From positions 62,001-126,000 of the forward strand of contig NZ_AUTC01000035.1 in the NCBI RefSeq assembly GCF_001461695.1: a DNA stretch of 64,000 nucleotides, written 5' to 3'. The notes under the pieces were generated by a model, which saw only the letters and a program-made list of their open reading frames with translations, was not told the origin of the DNA and did no database searches. Shown one piece after another: positions 33,114 through 42,944 of this stretch (position 1 is its first letter; the number at the start of each line of letters is the position of its first letter). Both the position numbers and the translations under genes were made by a program. The DNA is from Sinorhizobium fredii USDA 205. Its GTDB lineage: Bacteria; Pseudomonadota; Alphaproteobacteria; Rhizobiales; Rhizobiaceae.

Positions 33114-33577
33114 CATGAAGATGAAAACGCTGCCGTGGGAAGGCGGGTGCCGCTGCGGACAGGTTCAAAGTCAGCGCCGCGCCGCTTCTCACCATGGCGT
33201 GCCATTGCACGGGGTGTCAGCGGATGACGGCGAGCGCCTACTCACTGAGTGTCGCGATCCCCAGCGAAGGTTTTGCGGTCACCAGGGGTGACCCGGCAAT
33301 CGGCGGACTGCACGGCGCGACGCGCCACTACTTCTGCCCGCACTGCATGAGCTGGATGTTCACGCGGCCCGAAGGAATGGACTGGTTCGTGAACCTTAGG
33401 GCGACCATGCTGGACGATGCCGGTTGGTTCACGCCTTTCATAGAGACCTGGACAAGCGAGAAGTTGCAATGGGCGACCACGCCTGCCGTCCACAGCTACG
33501 AGACGGTGCCGGCGATGGAAGATTACGAAGGACTGCTGCAAGGATATGCGGAATCGGTCGCGAAGCAGGAGGCGTGA
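33114..33577 (+). pseudogene. GFA-family protein, frameshifted
   Basis: The first frame reads [17 protein letters not shown] and then fails; a different frame continues [20 protein letters not shown] to the stop at 33577. The break is near 33163-33168 (GGTTCAAAGTC). The usual family sequence is CRCGxVRFxV, so about five bases (encoding part of VRF) appear deleted between short TTC repeats. Zinc-site Cys remain on both sides (CRC; CHCTGC; CPHC). The second part could still be translated from ATG 33194, but would lack the first zinc ligands. Confidence 0.7.
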
Positions 33578-33938
33578 AGCGTTCGATCGGAGGAGCCCGC
33601 GCACGCGGAATACGGCCACCCGCCGAGTTGTCATCACGCAGGCACAGTTGTAGAATTTGCCGTAAACTCTCGGGTGAGGGTGAATGCCGTGCGACGCCTT
33701 AATCCGTTGCATTCTTACCGTCGAAAGATTCAGGTATCGTCGACCAGATGGCTGACAAGCGCGCTGCTCTGGGGTGCCAGAGGCGCAGGTTATTCTGTCC
33801 GGAAAATGAAGAGTTGAGAGAACGCCGATTCCACCGGAGTCGGTCGTACACTTGGAGGGAAATAGTCGGATGTCCGTTGTTCCGGCGTAGGACCTGCGGA
33901 CGACAGCCTTTCCCGTTTTCTTGAAGTGGATCAACGTG
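33578..33938. other. Intergenic region
   Basis: About 360 bases with no gene I can support. It presumably holds the promoter of the gene at 33939. No palindrome or repeat stands out. Confidence 0.4.
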
Positions 33939-34409
33939 ATGCCGGAGAAGCATGATATTGATGCAGGTGCAACACCTCTGAGCGCGGAGGCGCTTCGCAA
34001 GCAGGTCCTCCAGCGGGAAATGGAGGAAATGGACAAGGAGCGCAAGCTCAAGGCGATCCAGGAACAGAAGCACGCGGATTTTGCCGCGGATTTCCTCAAG
34101 AAGCATGTGACGGAGGAAGAGATCGCCATGGTGCGTCGTCTCGTGGCGAATGCGGTCCGGGACGGCAAGTTCGAGGCGATGGTCTATAGCTTCCCGTCCG
34201 AACTCTGCAGCGACAGTGGTCGGGCGATCAACAGCGCCGACCGGGACTGGCCGGAGACCCTCCAGGGCAAAGCCAAAGAGTTCTTCGAGCGCTACCAGAC
34301 CTACGGCAAGCCGCAGGGCTACAAGCTGAAGGCGATGATCATCAATTTCCCCGGCGGCGTACCCGGCGATGTCGGTTTCTTCCTGAACTGGGCGCCCGAT
34401 AAGGTCTGA
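33939..34409 (+). CDS. Conserved hypothetical protein
   Basis: 156 aa (MPEKHDIDAGATPLSAEALR). The N-terminal half is a charged, probably coiled-coil helix (QVLQREMEEMDKERKLKAIQ); the C-terminal half is an alpha/beta segment with MVYSFPSELCSDSGRAINSA and KAMIINFPGGVPGDVGFFLN. Proteins of this type are widespread in Rhizobiales, function unknown to me. The start could instead be GTG 33936 or ATG 33921; none has a strong ribosome-binding site. Confidence 0.65.
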   Translation: MPEKHDIDAGATPLSAEALRKQVLQREMEEMDKERKLKAIQEQKHADFAADFLKKHVTEEEIAMVRRLVANAVRDGKFEAMVYSFPSELCSDSGRAINSADRDWPETLQGKAKEFFERYQTYGKPQGYKLKAMIINFPGGVPGDVGFFLNWAPDKV

Positions 34410-34456
34410 ACGGCCCTGACGGGTTGCGCGCTCCGCCGGACCGCGCAACCTTCTCG

Positions 34457-35323
34457 TCAGTACACATTCGGCACCAATCGGCGGGCGCGCATGGTTTCGA
34501 CATAGTCGTCGGGGCGCTTTTGCCGCTTGCCGAGCTCGGGCTCGTCAAATTTGACGTGCTCATAGGGGATCGACGCCAGAATGTGCGAAATGCAGTTGAT
34601 GCGAGCCTGCTTCTTGTCGTCCGAGGGTACGATCCACCAGGGGGCATATTCGGTGTCGGTCATGCGGATCATTTCGTCATAGGCGCGAGTGTAGTCCCAC
34701 CAGCGGCGATAGGATTCGACGTCCATCGGGCTGAGCTTCCACTGACGCAGCGGGTCGCCGATGCGCTGGCGGAACCGACGTTCCTGCTCCTCCTCGCTGA
34801 CATCGAGGAAATACTTCAGCAACACGATGCCGCTCTCGACCATGGCCGCCTCGAAACGCGGTGCAAGCTCCAGAAACCGCTTTGCCTTTTCGTCGGTGCA
34901 GAAGCCCATCACACGCTCGACGCCCGGCCGGTTGTACCAGGAGCGGTCGAAGATGACGACCTCGCCGGCGGCCGGCAGCTGCTGAATATATCGCTGCATA
35001 TAAATCTGGGTCTTCTCACGATCGGTCGGCGCCGGTAGTGCGACGACGCGAAAGACACGTGGGCTGACGCGTTCTGTGAGACGCTTGATCACGCCGCCTT
35101 TTCCAGCCGCGTCGCGCCCCTCGAAAACGATCACAATGCGGGCCCCGGTCTTCTTCACCCAGGCCTGGAGGTGGGCAATCTCGATCTGTAGGTGATCGAG
35201 GTCTTTTGCATAGTGGCTCGACGATTCCTCCTCAGGCGGTTGCGCTGCAAGTCTGCGCCCGCTGTCCTTGCCTTTGTTTTTGACCTTGTCCTTTTCCCTG
35301 CCTTTTTTCCCGTTCTTGGCCAT
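34457..35323 (-). CDS. ppk2: Polyphosphate kinase 2
   Basis: 288 aa. The Walker A motif GRDAAGKGG is at residues 69-77 and the lid/Walker B element VIFDRSWYNR at 124-132, diagnostic of PPK2. Later conserved stretches include LLKYFLDVSEEEQERRFRQR, PLRQWKLSPMDVESYRRWWD and APWWIVPSDDKKQARINCIS. The N-terminal 35 residues are Lys-rich and probably disordered. The enzyme phosphorylates nucleoside diphosphates (or monophosphates) using polyphosphate; the class cannot be fixed by eye, though a single domain suggests ADP or GDP. The gene is intact. Confidence 0.92.
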   Translation of the reverse strand: MAKNGKKGREKDKVKNKGKDSGRRLAAQPPEEESSSHYAKDLDHLQIEIAHLQAWVKKTGARIVIVFEGRDAAGKGGVIKRLTERVSPRVFRVVALPAPTDREKTQIYMQRYIQQLPAAGEVVIFDRSWYNRPGVERVMGFCTDEKAKRFLELAPRFEAAMVESGIVLLKYFLDVSEEEQERRFRQRIGDPLRQWKLSPMDVESYRRWWDYTRAYDEMIRMTDTEYAPWWIVPSDDKKQARINCISHILASIPYEHVKFDEPELGKRQKRPDDYVETMRARRLVPNVY

Positions 35324-35366
35324 GTCTTCCTCCCACTTGCCGAATTATTGCTAAGGCCGATGCGCT

Positions 35367-37063
35367 TCACTCGGCCGCGCGGTCCGCTCGAGCCGCGAAG
35401 GCGGCGAGCGCATCCTCGATGCTCTCGAACACCATGGCGGAGCCGATTTTATCGATGACGCCGGCCCGATTGAGCATTGCCCGCGCATGCGTATGCAGTT
35501 CTGCGAGGCCAAGCGCGATGCCGCGTTTCTTCAATTCCTCTTGAACCTCGTCGATCATAGCGGTTGCCGTGCTGTCGATCTGCGGGATTGCGCTGGCATC
35601 TATAACCAACCAGACGGTGCCCGCCGGCAGCGCTTCAGCAATGGAAAGCAGGCGGGTTCGGACGTAGTCGGTGTTGAAGAAAAGTAGGCTGCCCTGGATC
35701 ATGCAAGCCCCAAAACCCGGCACCGGACGGGCCGCAGGTTCGCGATGCAGCTTGTAAAACCCATCCCGGTTAGGAATGCGACCGAGCAGTGCATCGTGCG
35801 GGTACATGCTTTTGCGCAGAATATAGACCAATGTTGCCGCGATTGCGATGACCACGCCATTCAGGACGCCGAGCCCGATCGGCCCCCACATCGCGATCAG
35901 TGCGAAGATGAATTCCATGCGGCTGACCCGCCAGATGTGCTTCAAGGCCGCCAAGTCGATCAGACTTAAAGCCGTTGCCGCCAGGATCGCGCCAAGCGCG
36001 GGGATCGGTAGGATGCGCAGGATGCCACCTAAGAAAAGCAGCACCGCCATCAATGTCGCCGCCGCGACGAGGCCGGCAATTTGGGAGTGGCCTCCGACGA
36101 CGAAGTTCACGGCCGTTCGTGAATCGGAAGCCGTCACCGGAAATGTGCCGAAGAGTCCTGCGGCGATGTTCGCGGCGCCGAAACCCGTGAGTTCACGGTT
36201 CGGGTCGACCTGGTAGCCGCCGAGCGTCCCAAAGCTGCGGGCCGTGATGACGCCCGAGCCGAAGCTTACCAGAAAGAGGCGGCTGCGCCGACGAGCATTG
36301 TCGCGAAGGGAAGATCTCCCATCCGCGGCAGCGTCAAAGTGGGCAGCCCCTCGGGAATGTTGCCAACGATCGCAATGCCGCGCGCCTCGAAATCGAAGAG
36401 GAACGAAAGCAGCACCGAGAGAGCGACGACGATCACGGGACCGGGCACGGGGGAATTGATGGCCCGAGCCACCTGCAGCAGGGCGAAGCATCCGAGGGCC
36501 AGCACCAGCGACGGCCAATGGATCGACCCCGCCTCGCGTAGAAGTTCAAGGACGGGTGCGATCAGGCCATCCGCCTCGATATCGACCCCGGTAAACCGTT
36601 TGATCTGACCGATCAGAATGGAGAGCGAAATGCCCGCGAAGAACCCGATCAAAATCGGGCGGGACAGAAAGTTTGCGAGCACGCCGAGATGGACCGCCCG
36701 CGCCGCAAGACAGATAGCCCCGACGGTTAGCGCCATGAGCGCCGCCACGGTGACCCGGTCGGTCGTTATCTCCGGCGTCGCAAGGATCGCCGCCAGGACC
36801 GCGGCGAGCACCGTCATCGTTGCCGCATCCGGCCCGACGATGAGCTTCCGGGAGGGGCCGAAAAGCGCATAGGCCACCAGCGGCGTGATGCTGGCGTAGA
36901 GTCCCGTTTCGGGAGGAAGGCCAGCGATCGCGGGGTAAGCGATGGCGCTTGGCAGGCCGACTGCAGCAATCGCCAGGCCGGCAGAGACGTCGCTGCGCAA
37001 GGCGCTCGTTTGGTAACCGTCGAGACCGGCGAGAAGGGGCAGTCGGGGGATGTTCAAGGGCAT
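35367..37063 (-). pseudogene. SulP-family anion transporter with STAS domain, frameshifted
   Basis: From ATG 37063 the frame encodes a typical SulP start (LRSDVSAGLAIAAVGLPSAI, AYPAIAGLPPETGLYASITP) and stops at 36266 after GAAASFW. A second frame continues with FLVSFGSGVITARSFGTLGG and ends with a STAS domain (WLVIDASAIPQIDSTATAMI). Adding one C in GCCGCCTC (36278-36283) restores AAALFLVSFGSG. So the gene is complete apart from one base in a C-run. As written it would give a truncated, non-functional transporter. Confidence 0.75.
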
Positions 37064-37079
37064 CCGGGCGCCCTCTGGG

Positions 37080-38309
37080 TCAATGTCCGGTCAAAACGAG
37101 CGTCTGCACGGGCAAAAGCAGCGCCTGCAGCCTAAGGATCATGGCGTGCACCAGGCCGACGGCATCGATCACGTGCAGGTATACCCAGCGCAGAGTGCTG
37201 ATGTCCGGCGCGTGCAATTCGTCGTGATTGCTGGTGTAGGCATTTGCGATGCAACTGCTTCCCGGCGGAATGCCGGCGAGCTGGCCTTCGAAGAGCGGCT
37301 CGAGGAAGGTGGTGAGCGTTCCGCCGCGCGCCATTTGCTGCACATCGATGAGCTGTTCCGTCGCGCGAACCTGGCCGGCGGCGATGACGTCCTGAACCTC
37401 GGTCACGACCAGCGGGATGATCGTGAAGGGCTTGCCGATGCAGGTCGCCTCGGCAATCATGCCGGGCTTCATCACCTGGGCCTCGATCTGGCCGAACCCG
37501 GCAATCAGCCCTATACGGCGATCATCGGGCACCAGGACACCGGCCGAGCGGATCATTGGGTTGACGATGTCGCCGGGCCGCAAGGTGAACTGCTGGACCA
37601 TGCCGCCCGTACCAGCGCGCACGACAGTCTTGTCGAGCTCGACCTGGGCCTGGGCAAGCGCGGCCTCGGCGCTGGCCTTCTGCGCCGGCAGAAGCGAAGC
37701 GATCTTCGTCTCCAGGGTCTGCTTGTTCGAAACTGCGGCAGCGAGCGCGCCCTTGCGCGCGTCTGCGGCGACCTGGCGCCTCTCGATTTCCCGCCTTGCC
37801 ACAATATTAGGATTGCGCTGATTGAGTTCGACCTGTGTCTCGAGTTCGTCCTGGGCCTGCAGGAAGGCGCCCTCTGCCTGGGCGATCAGGCCATCCGCTG
37901 CCGCCAGTTCGGTCGTCGCGACCGTCGTCTCGGCATCGATTTCCGCGATGCGCCGCCGGGCGGTTTCAATGGCTGCCTGCTGCTCCTTATCGTCGAGGCG
38001 GAAAATGGGAGCGCCTGCTGCGACTTTCTCGTTGGTGCCGACGAAGACTTCCGCCACCCGACCCGTCGATTCGGGCATAAGCGTCACGGTGCGGAACGCG
38101 GCCGTGACGTTCTTGGTGGAGGGGTGAAAGTAAAAAATGAGGGTGATCAGCGACAGCGTGAGGATCACGCAGGCGGTGATACCCCAACGCAGTTCGAACC
38201 ACATCGAATAGAGATTGATGTCCCGCCCGATCCGCTTCCCCTGAACATAGCGGCGGAAGAGGAAGTCCGGAAGGATCGTCAGCATCGAGCAGATCATGAA
38301 CTCCAGCAT
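37080..38309 (-). CDS. HlyD-family membrane fusion protein (YibH-like)
   Basis: 409 aa. One N-terminal membrane helix (WGITACVILTLSLITLIFYF) is followed by a biotinyl-lipoyl-like half (VTLMPESTGRVAEVFVGTNE), a long coiled-coil hairpin (near residues 110-215) and the second half (VVRAGTGGMVQQFTLRPGDI). This is a periplasmic adaptor of the EmrA/YibH type. The gene upstream (38313) encodes a DUF3302-like protein separated by three bases, the same pairing as yibI-yibH in E. coli. No outer-membrane or pump partner is adjacent. Confidence 0.85.
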   Translation of the reverse strand: MLEFMICSMLTILPDFLFRRYVQGKRIGRDINLYSMWFELRWGITACVILTLSLITLIFYFHPSTKNVTAAFRTVTLMPESTGRVAEVFVGTNEKVAAGAPIFRLDDKEQQAAIETARRRIAEIDAETTVATTELAAADGLIAQAEGAFLQAQDELETQVELNQRNPNIVARREIERRQVAADARKGALAAAVSNKQTLETKIASLLPAQKASAEAALAQAQVELDKTVVRAGTGGMVQQFTLRPGDIVNPMIRSAGVLVPDDRRIGLIAGFGQIEAQVMKPGMIAEATCIGKPFTIIPLVVTEVQDVIAAGQVRATEQLIDVQQMARGGTLTTFLEPLFEGQLAGIPPGSSCIANAYTSNHDELHAPDISTLRWVYLHVIDAVGLVHAMILRLQALLLPVQTLVLTGH

Positions 38310-38312
38310 GGC

Positions 38313-38795
38313 TCATCTCCTCCGCTCAGATAGCGGGTCGCTCGCCGAAGCTTCCGGTTCGAACGGCGTCCACTGAGGTTCAGGTTGCACCGGATGCGGT
38401 CTTGTCGGCATGAGCGGGGCTTCCGACGGCGCGGCCTCGAGTGGCTTGTCGTCCCGATCCGCGATCTTGCGAAGCGAGTCTGCCATGGAACCCATGGGCG
38501 TCGAAAAGTCTGGAAACTCGATCAGGGCCAGCAGCAGCGCGGCGATCCAGAAGAGATGGTTGTGCGTGAAAAGCGCAACCAGCGACAGGACGGCTACGAG
38601 CTGCAACTGCACCTTGCTGGCGCCGTGTGCCATATGTTCCGGCAGGGCGTGCAGCCGCAGGTACAGGACGCCGACGAGCAAGATCAGCAGCACCACGAAC
38701 ACCGCCATGACGTTGAAGAGAATGTCCGTGTCGCCCGGTGCGGTGATGAACACGGGTAGATGATCGACTGCGGCTGGATGCAATGACTCTGCCAA
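38313..38795 (-). CDS. DUF3302-like inner-membrane protein (YibI-like)
   Basis: 160 aa from TTG 38795, with GGGGGA seven bases upstream. Two membrane helices are visible (DILFNVMAVFVVLLILLVGV, then LHALPEHMAHGASKVQ, and a second FTHNHLFWIAALLLALIEF). The LHxLPExxAH loop and K-x-Q-x-Q pattern fit DUF3302. The C-terminus is Pro/Glu-rich (PVQPEPQWTPFEPEASASDP). It precedes an HlyD-type gene by three bases, so the two form an operon. ATG starts further upstream give implausible extensions. Confidence 0.65.
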   Translation of the reverse strand: MAESLHPAAVDHLPVFITAPGDTDILFNVMAVFVVLLILLVGVLYLRLHALPEHMAHGASKVQLQLVAVLSLVALFTHNHLFWIAALLLALIEFPDFSTPMGSMADSLRKIADRDDKPLEAAPSEAPLMPTRPHPVQPEPQWTPFEPEASASDPLSERRR

Positions 38796-39079
38796 TTTCC
38801 AATCCCCCACGCAGACCGCGCTCGTGCGCAGTTCATCATACCTCTTTCTCGTTTCCCAGTCTCCCATTTGGGCTATGCATGGAGGGTTTCTTGCGGGGAG
38901 CTGCTGAAGGCCTGTCGCGTTGCGTCGAGGCGAAATATTTGTGAACTGGCGTGGATTCACGTAGAAATCATCGCTCCGGCTCGGCTTTGCATCTTTTTGC
39001 CGTGTTGCGTATGCACATCGGACGAGATGATCGCTTCTGCGACTTCCTCTGTGGCTCCCGGATTTCGAAGGATATCGAA

Positions 39080-41689
39080 TTGCATTCCGCTGGTAAGTTG
39101 ACCGTTCTCTTGGTTGCCGTTTCGTTTGTCGTGCTGACTCTAGCCGGCGGAGGGGCGGCGATGGCCCAGCAAGCGGCGCAACCGCAACAGGCCGCGCCTG
39201 CGCCGCAGACGCCCTCGCAGCAACCCCAGCCGGCTGCGCAAACCAGGCCTGCGCAGCCCGCTCAACCAGATCAAGGGGAGGCAGACGATGCCGGGGCAGC
39301 AGCTGGTTCTCCATTGCTGCAGCAGGCGGAAGAGCAGCTCGCCCAGGCCGAACGCGACCTCAAGCGGCTTACCGACCGCGTCCAGAGTGTCAAGGATGAC
39401 GATACCCTGCTCGCCGAGCTGAAGGTGCAGATCGATGCGCTTTCCGGGCAGATCCTCGCCGCTACCGTCGCAACGCGGCCCCGACTGGAGGAAATCAAGG
39501 CGAGGCTTACCGAACTCGGCGATCCGCCCGGCGAGGGGCAACCGCCGGAAGCGGCCATCCTGACCGAGGAAAGGAAGCGTCTGCTTGCCGAGCGCGGGGC
39601 GATAAACGCGCTGACTGGTCGTGCGGAGAACCTCTCGGTCGAGGCGAGGAAGCTTGCCAATGCCGTTACGGCGACCAGGCGTGCGCTCTTCTCGAACACG
39701 CTTCTGAAGCACACTGAAATCTCGGCGGCAACGCTGGGCGAGGCGGTCACGACGACGATCGGCGAGACCCAGGCGCTGTCGCGCAGCGTCGGCAGCTGGC
39801 TGACATTTGCCTGGAACTACAAGCGTGTGCCCTTTCTCACCGCCATTTTCCTCTCGCTCTGCGCAGCGCTGATCTTCCTGGCCGGCAGCCGCCGGCTTTT
39901 CTCGCCCTTCCTCCGGCACGACGGCGACGAGGAGGAGCCGAATTATTTCAGACAGCTTTCGGTCGCCTTCTGGTCCACTGTGATCCCGATGGTGTCGGCG
40001 ACCGCCTTCGCCGCGTCGAGCTACTTTTTCCTAAATAGTTTCAATGTATTAAGGCCGGATATCGCTCCGATCATAGCGGTCACCCTGGCTGTCGGCGTGG
40101 TGCTGCTGTTTGTGACCAGCCTCGCCCAAGCGGTGCTGTCGCCCCGGCATTCGAACTGGCGCCTCGTGCGGGTTTCGGATCGCGGCGCACGCATGCTGTT
40201 CATCTCGATCTTCGCGATGGCACTGGTCAACGTCCTCGACTACCTGGCCGGAAGCATCAGCGAGTCTCTCGGCTCGCCGGTCATCCTGACCGTCGCCAAG
40301 AGTTTTGTGGCCTCGATCATCATCGGCCTCATCCTGATGTCGATGGCTTGGATCCGGCCGATGCTGAGACCAGACGAGCCCTTCGACGCGCCGGGCCGCC
40401 CCTGGCCGCGGCCCATCTGGGTTTCGCTTCTCCTGATGGGCGCGGCGCTCGTCGCCGTCGCGCTTGCCGGCTATGTCGGGCTTGCCCGCTTCATCGGCTC
40501 GCAGATCATCGTCACCGGCGCAATTCTGGTGACTATGTATATCGGCATTCTTACCGGCAAATCGGTCTCGAAGCAGGGCGCCTTCGCAGAAACGATCGGA
40601 GGACGCTATCTCGAACGCCGCTTCAACATAGAGCAGGTGGGGCTCGACCAGATCGGGCTTGCGGCTGGCCTCGGCATCTATGCCCTCGTCCTCTTGTTCT
40701 TCATTCCGCTGATCCTGTTGCAGTGGGGCTTCCAGATCGCCGATATCGAATCCTGGACCTACCGCGCCCTGACCGAGATCCGGATCGGCACGATCACCAT
40801 CTCGATCGTCGGCCTGCTTGCCGGGGTCCTTTTCTTCGCGCTGGGCTTTGTCGTCACCCGTTGGGTGCAGCGCTGGATCGACGGCAACGTCATGGCGCGC
40901 AGCCGCGTCGATGCCGGCGTGCGCAATTCCATCCGCACCGGCATCGGCTATATCGGCGTCGGCCTCGCCTGCCTCATCGGCCTGTCGGCGGCGGGCATCG
41001 ACCTCTCGAGCCTCGCTCTTGTTGCCGGTGCTCTCTCGCTCGGCGTCGGTTTCGGCCTGCAGAACATCGTCTCGAACTTCGTCTCCGGCCTTATCCTGCT
41101 TGTCGAGCGCCCCTTCAAGGTTGGCGACTGGATCGTCAGCGGCACGACCGAGGGTTTCGTGCGGCGCATCTCGGTTCGCGCGACCGAGATCGAGACCTTC
41201 CAGCATCAGTCGATCATGATGCCGAACTCGCTCCTCATCAACGCGTCGGTCGGCAACTGGACCCATCGCAACAAGCTGGGACGCTCCGAGATCACCGTCA
41301 CGCTCGGCTATGCCAGCGAGCCGCGCCGGGTGATCGAGTTGCTGCAGGAAATTGCCGCCGCCCATCCGATGGTCCTCAAGAACCCGGCGCCCAATGTCGG
41401 CTTCACCGCCTTCGGCGACGAGCGCATGACCTTCGAATTGCGCATCTATGTCGCCGACGTGCTGACAGCCGGTAATGTCCGCAACGACATTCGTGTCTCG
41501 ATCTACGAGCGTTTCCGCGACGAGGAGATCGGCTCCCCATTCCCGGTGAAGGTAGAGGACACCACGCCGGAAGAAGCGACGCCGTCCGACATCGACTTCC
41601 CGGCGGTAGAGGAAGATAAAGCCGAGATGCAGGCAGAGGAGAGTGAGACGCGCGGCCGGTCCGTTGGAAAGCGCAGTAGCAGTCGCTGA
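39080..41689 (+). CDS. Mechanosensitive channel of the MscS family (large, DUF3772-type)
   Basis: About 869 aa from TTG 39080, chosen because AAGGA lies seven bases upstream and a signal peptide follows (KLTVLLVAVSFVVLTLAGGG). The periplasmic N-terminal region is Gln/Pro-rich, then coiled-coil (QQAEEQLAQAERDLKRLTDR). About ten membrane helices follow. The MscS core is GVGFGLQNIVSNFVSGLILL, VERPFKVGDWIVSGTTEGFV, and the beta domain with MMPNSLLINASVGNWTHRNK. The C-terminus is acidic. It should open on membrane tension to relieve hypo-osmotic shock. Earlier in-frame starts from 38951 would put residues ahead of the signal peptide. Confidence 0.88.
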   Translation: MHSAGKLTVLLVAVSFVVLTLAGGGAAMAQQAAQPQQAAPAPQTPSQQPQPAAQTRPAQPAQPDQGEADDAGAAAGSPLLQQAEEQLAQAERDLKRLTDRVQSVKDDDTLLAELKVQIDALSGQILAATVATRPRLEEIKARLTELGDPPGEGQPPEAAILTEERKRLLAERGAINALTGRAENLSVEARKLANAVTATRRALFSNTLLKHTEISAATLGEAVTTTIGETQALSRSVGSWLTFAWNYKRVPFLTAIFLSLCAALIFLAGSRRLFSPFLRHDGDEEEPNYFRQLSVAFWSTVIPMVSATAFAASSYFFLNSFNVLRPDIAPIIAVTLAVGVVLLFVTSLAQAVLSPRHSNWRLVRVSDRGARMLFISIFAMALVNVLDYLAGSISESLGSPVILTVAKSFVASIIIGLILMSMAWIRPMLRPDEPFDAPGRPWPRPIWVSLLLMGAALVAVALAGYVGLARFIGSQIIVTGAILVTMYIGILTGKSVSKQGAFAETIGGRYLERRFNIEQVGLDQIGLAAGLGIYALVLLFFIPLILLQWGFQIADIESWTYRALTEIRIGTITISIVGLLAGVLFFALGFVVTRWVQRWIDGNVMARSRVDAGVRNSIRTGIGYIGVGLACLIGLSAAGIDLSSLALVAGALSLGVGFGLQNIVSNFVSGLILLVERPFKVGDWIVSGTTEGFVRRISVRATEIETFQHQSIMMPNSLLINASVGNWTHRNKLGRSEITVTLGYASEPRRVIELLQEIAAAHPMVLKNPAPNVGFTAFGDERMTFELRIYVADVLTAGNVRNDIRVSIYERFRDEEIGSPFPVKVEDTTPEEATPSDIDFPAVEEDKAEMQAEESETRGRSVGKRSSSR

Positions 41690-41796
41690 AGAATCCGGAC
41701 TTCGCTATCGCCGCCATGGGCGGGGTCGGCGGTGAAGGGCTCGCGGAATGCTCCAGCATACGCCGACCTGCATCACCAAGGCAATTTGCTGCGCCT

Positions 41797-41860
41797 TTAC
41801 AGCGCCGTACGTCTTGTCAGACGGACAAATGTCGCTGTAGCACTTTGAAGTGCAGCCTGC
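41797..41860 (+). repeat. Truncated RIME-like repeat, copy 7
   Basis: TTACAGCGCCGTACGTC, the palindrome GTCTTGTCAGAC and GTCGCTGTAGCACTTTGAA are kept, but the second half with the CGATTT palindrome is missing. It lies downstream of the MscS gene. Confidence 0.7.
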
Positions 41861-41954
41861 CGGAAGTGGGCCGGCGCGTTTAGCGCACCGGGTCCGGGAC
41901 GTGGTGACAAAATACGAACGAGGCGGCGCAAGGCCGCCCCGTCAGAAGCCGCGC

Positions 41955-42587
41955 TTACACCCCGGCCAATGCCTGGGCGACCGGCACGACGTGTGGCCAT
42001 ACCTCCAATGCGCCGCGATAGATCATATCGATAGCGACATAGAGGATAATCGCCAGACCGACATAGGCGATCCAGTGGTGGCGGGCGAGCAGTTTGGCGA
42101 TGAAGGTTGCCGCAACGCCCATCATCGCGATCGAGAGCATGAGCCCGAAGACGAGGATCGTCGGATGCTCGCGCGCGGCTCCCGCCACGGCGAGGACGTT
42201 GTCGAGCGACATCGACACGTCGGCCACGACGATCTGGGTCGCGGCCTGTGAGAAGGTCTTCTTCGGCGCGTTAGCGTCGTCCAATCCAACCTCTTCATGT
42301 CCGCCCGAACGGATCTCACGCCACATCTTCCAGCAGACCCAGAGCAGGAGGATGCCGCCGGCGAGGAGGAGTCCGATGATGGCCAGAAGCTGGACCGTGA
42401 AGGCCGCAAGCACGATGCGAAGTACGGTGGCCGCGATAATGCCGACGAGAATAGCCTTCTTGCGTTGCTCGAGCGGCAGGCCGGCTGCCGCAAGGCCGAT
42501 AACGACGGCATTGTCCCCGGCAAGCACGAGGTCGATGACGATAACTTGCATAAGCGCCAATAGTCCGGCGGACGTGAAAATCTCCAT
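41955..42587 (-). CDS. TerC-family membrane protein
   Basis: 210 aa with about seven membrane helices. The signature acidic motifs are IDLVLAGDNAVVIGLAAAGL near residue 18 and VADVSMSLDNVLAVAGAARE near residue 122, each giving the Asp-Asn pair of TerC/YjbE proteins. Such proteins export metals such as Mn2+ or load exoenzymes. A yybP-ykoY manganese riboswitch often precedes TerC genes but I could not recognise one upstream. The gene is intact. Confidence 0.88.
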   Translation of the reverse strand: MEIFTSAGLLALMQVIVIDLVLAGDNAVVIGLAAAGLPLEQRKKAILVGIIAATVLRIVLAAFTVQLLAIIGLLLAGGILLLWVCWKMWREIRSGGHEEVGLDDANAPKKTFSQAATQIVVADVSMSLDNVLAVAGAAREHPTILVFGLMLSIAMMGVAATFIAKLLARHHWIAYVGLAIILYVAIDMIYRGALEVWPHVVPVAQALAGV

Positions 42588-42944
42588 AAGCGGTAATCCT
42601 TGTATACCCTATATCCCCGAAACGCCGGGCCGGCGTCGGAAACGCATAGACCGTCAACAATCGCCGGATCAAGGGGAAGGGGAGATCTCGACCAAAAGAT
42701 ATTCCAGAGGTGATCAATTTGTCGCCGCATCGGACGCCCGTTCGTAGCGTCGAACGAGTGCTTCTGAACACTATCTCAACGCGCCATTCAGCGCTTATTC
42801 AGCACTTCTCCCATAAAAAGAAGGCAATTCACCCCGCCAACGCCCAATCTGGCGTCGGGGCTGAAGGGGGTGGCCGGTAGTTTTGCCACGGGCGAAAGGG
42901 TGACCGGCCGTAGGGGGCGGCGCGCGGGTAGCGCGCCGAAGGCC
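42588..42944. other. Intergenic region between divergent genes
   Basis: About 357 bases between TerC (leftward) and a small exported protein (rightward). It contains a GC-rich inverted repeat, ACGCCGG-CCGGCGT, near 42621-42637 and otherwise no supportable gene or known riboswitch. Confidence 0.4.

Noticed and set aside
42588-42790. yybP-ykoY-type manganese riboswitch before TerC
   Set aside because: I looked for the conserved loops and found only a simple GC-rich inverted repeat.
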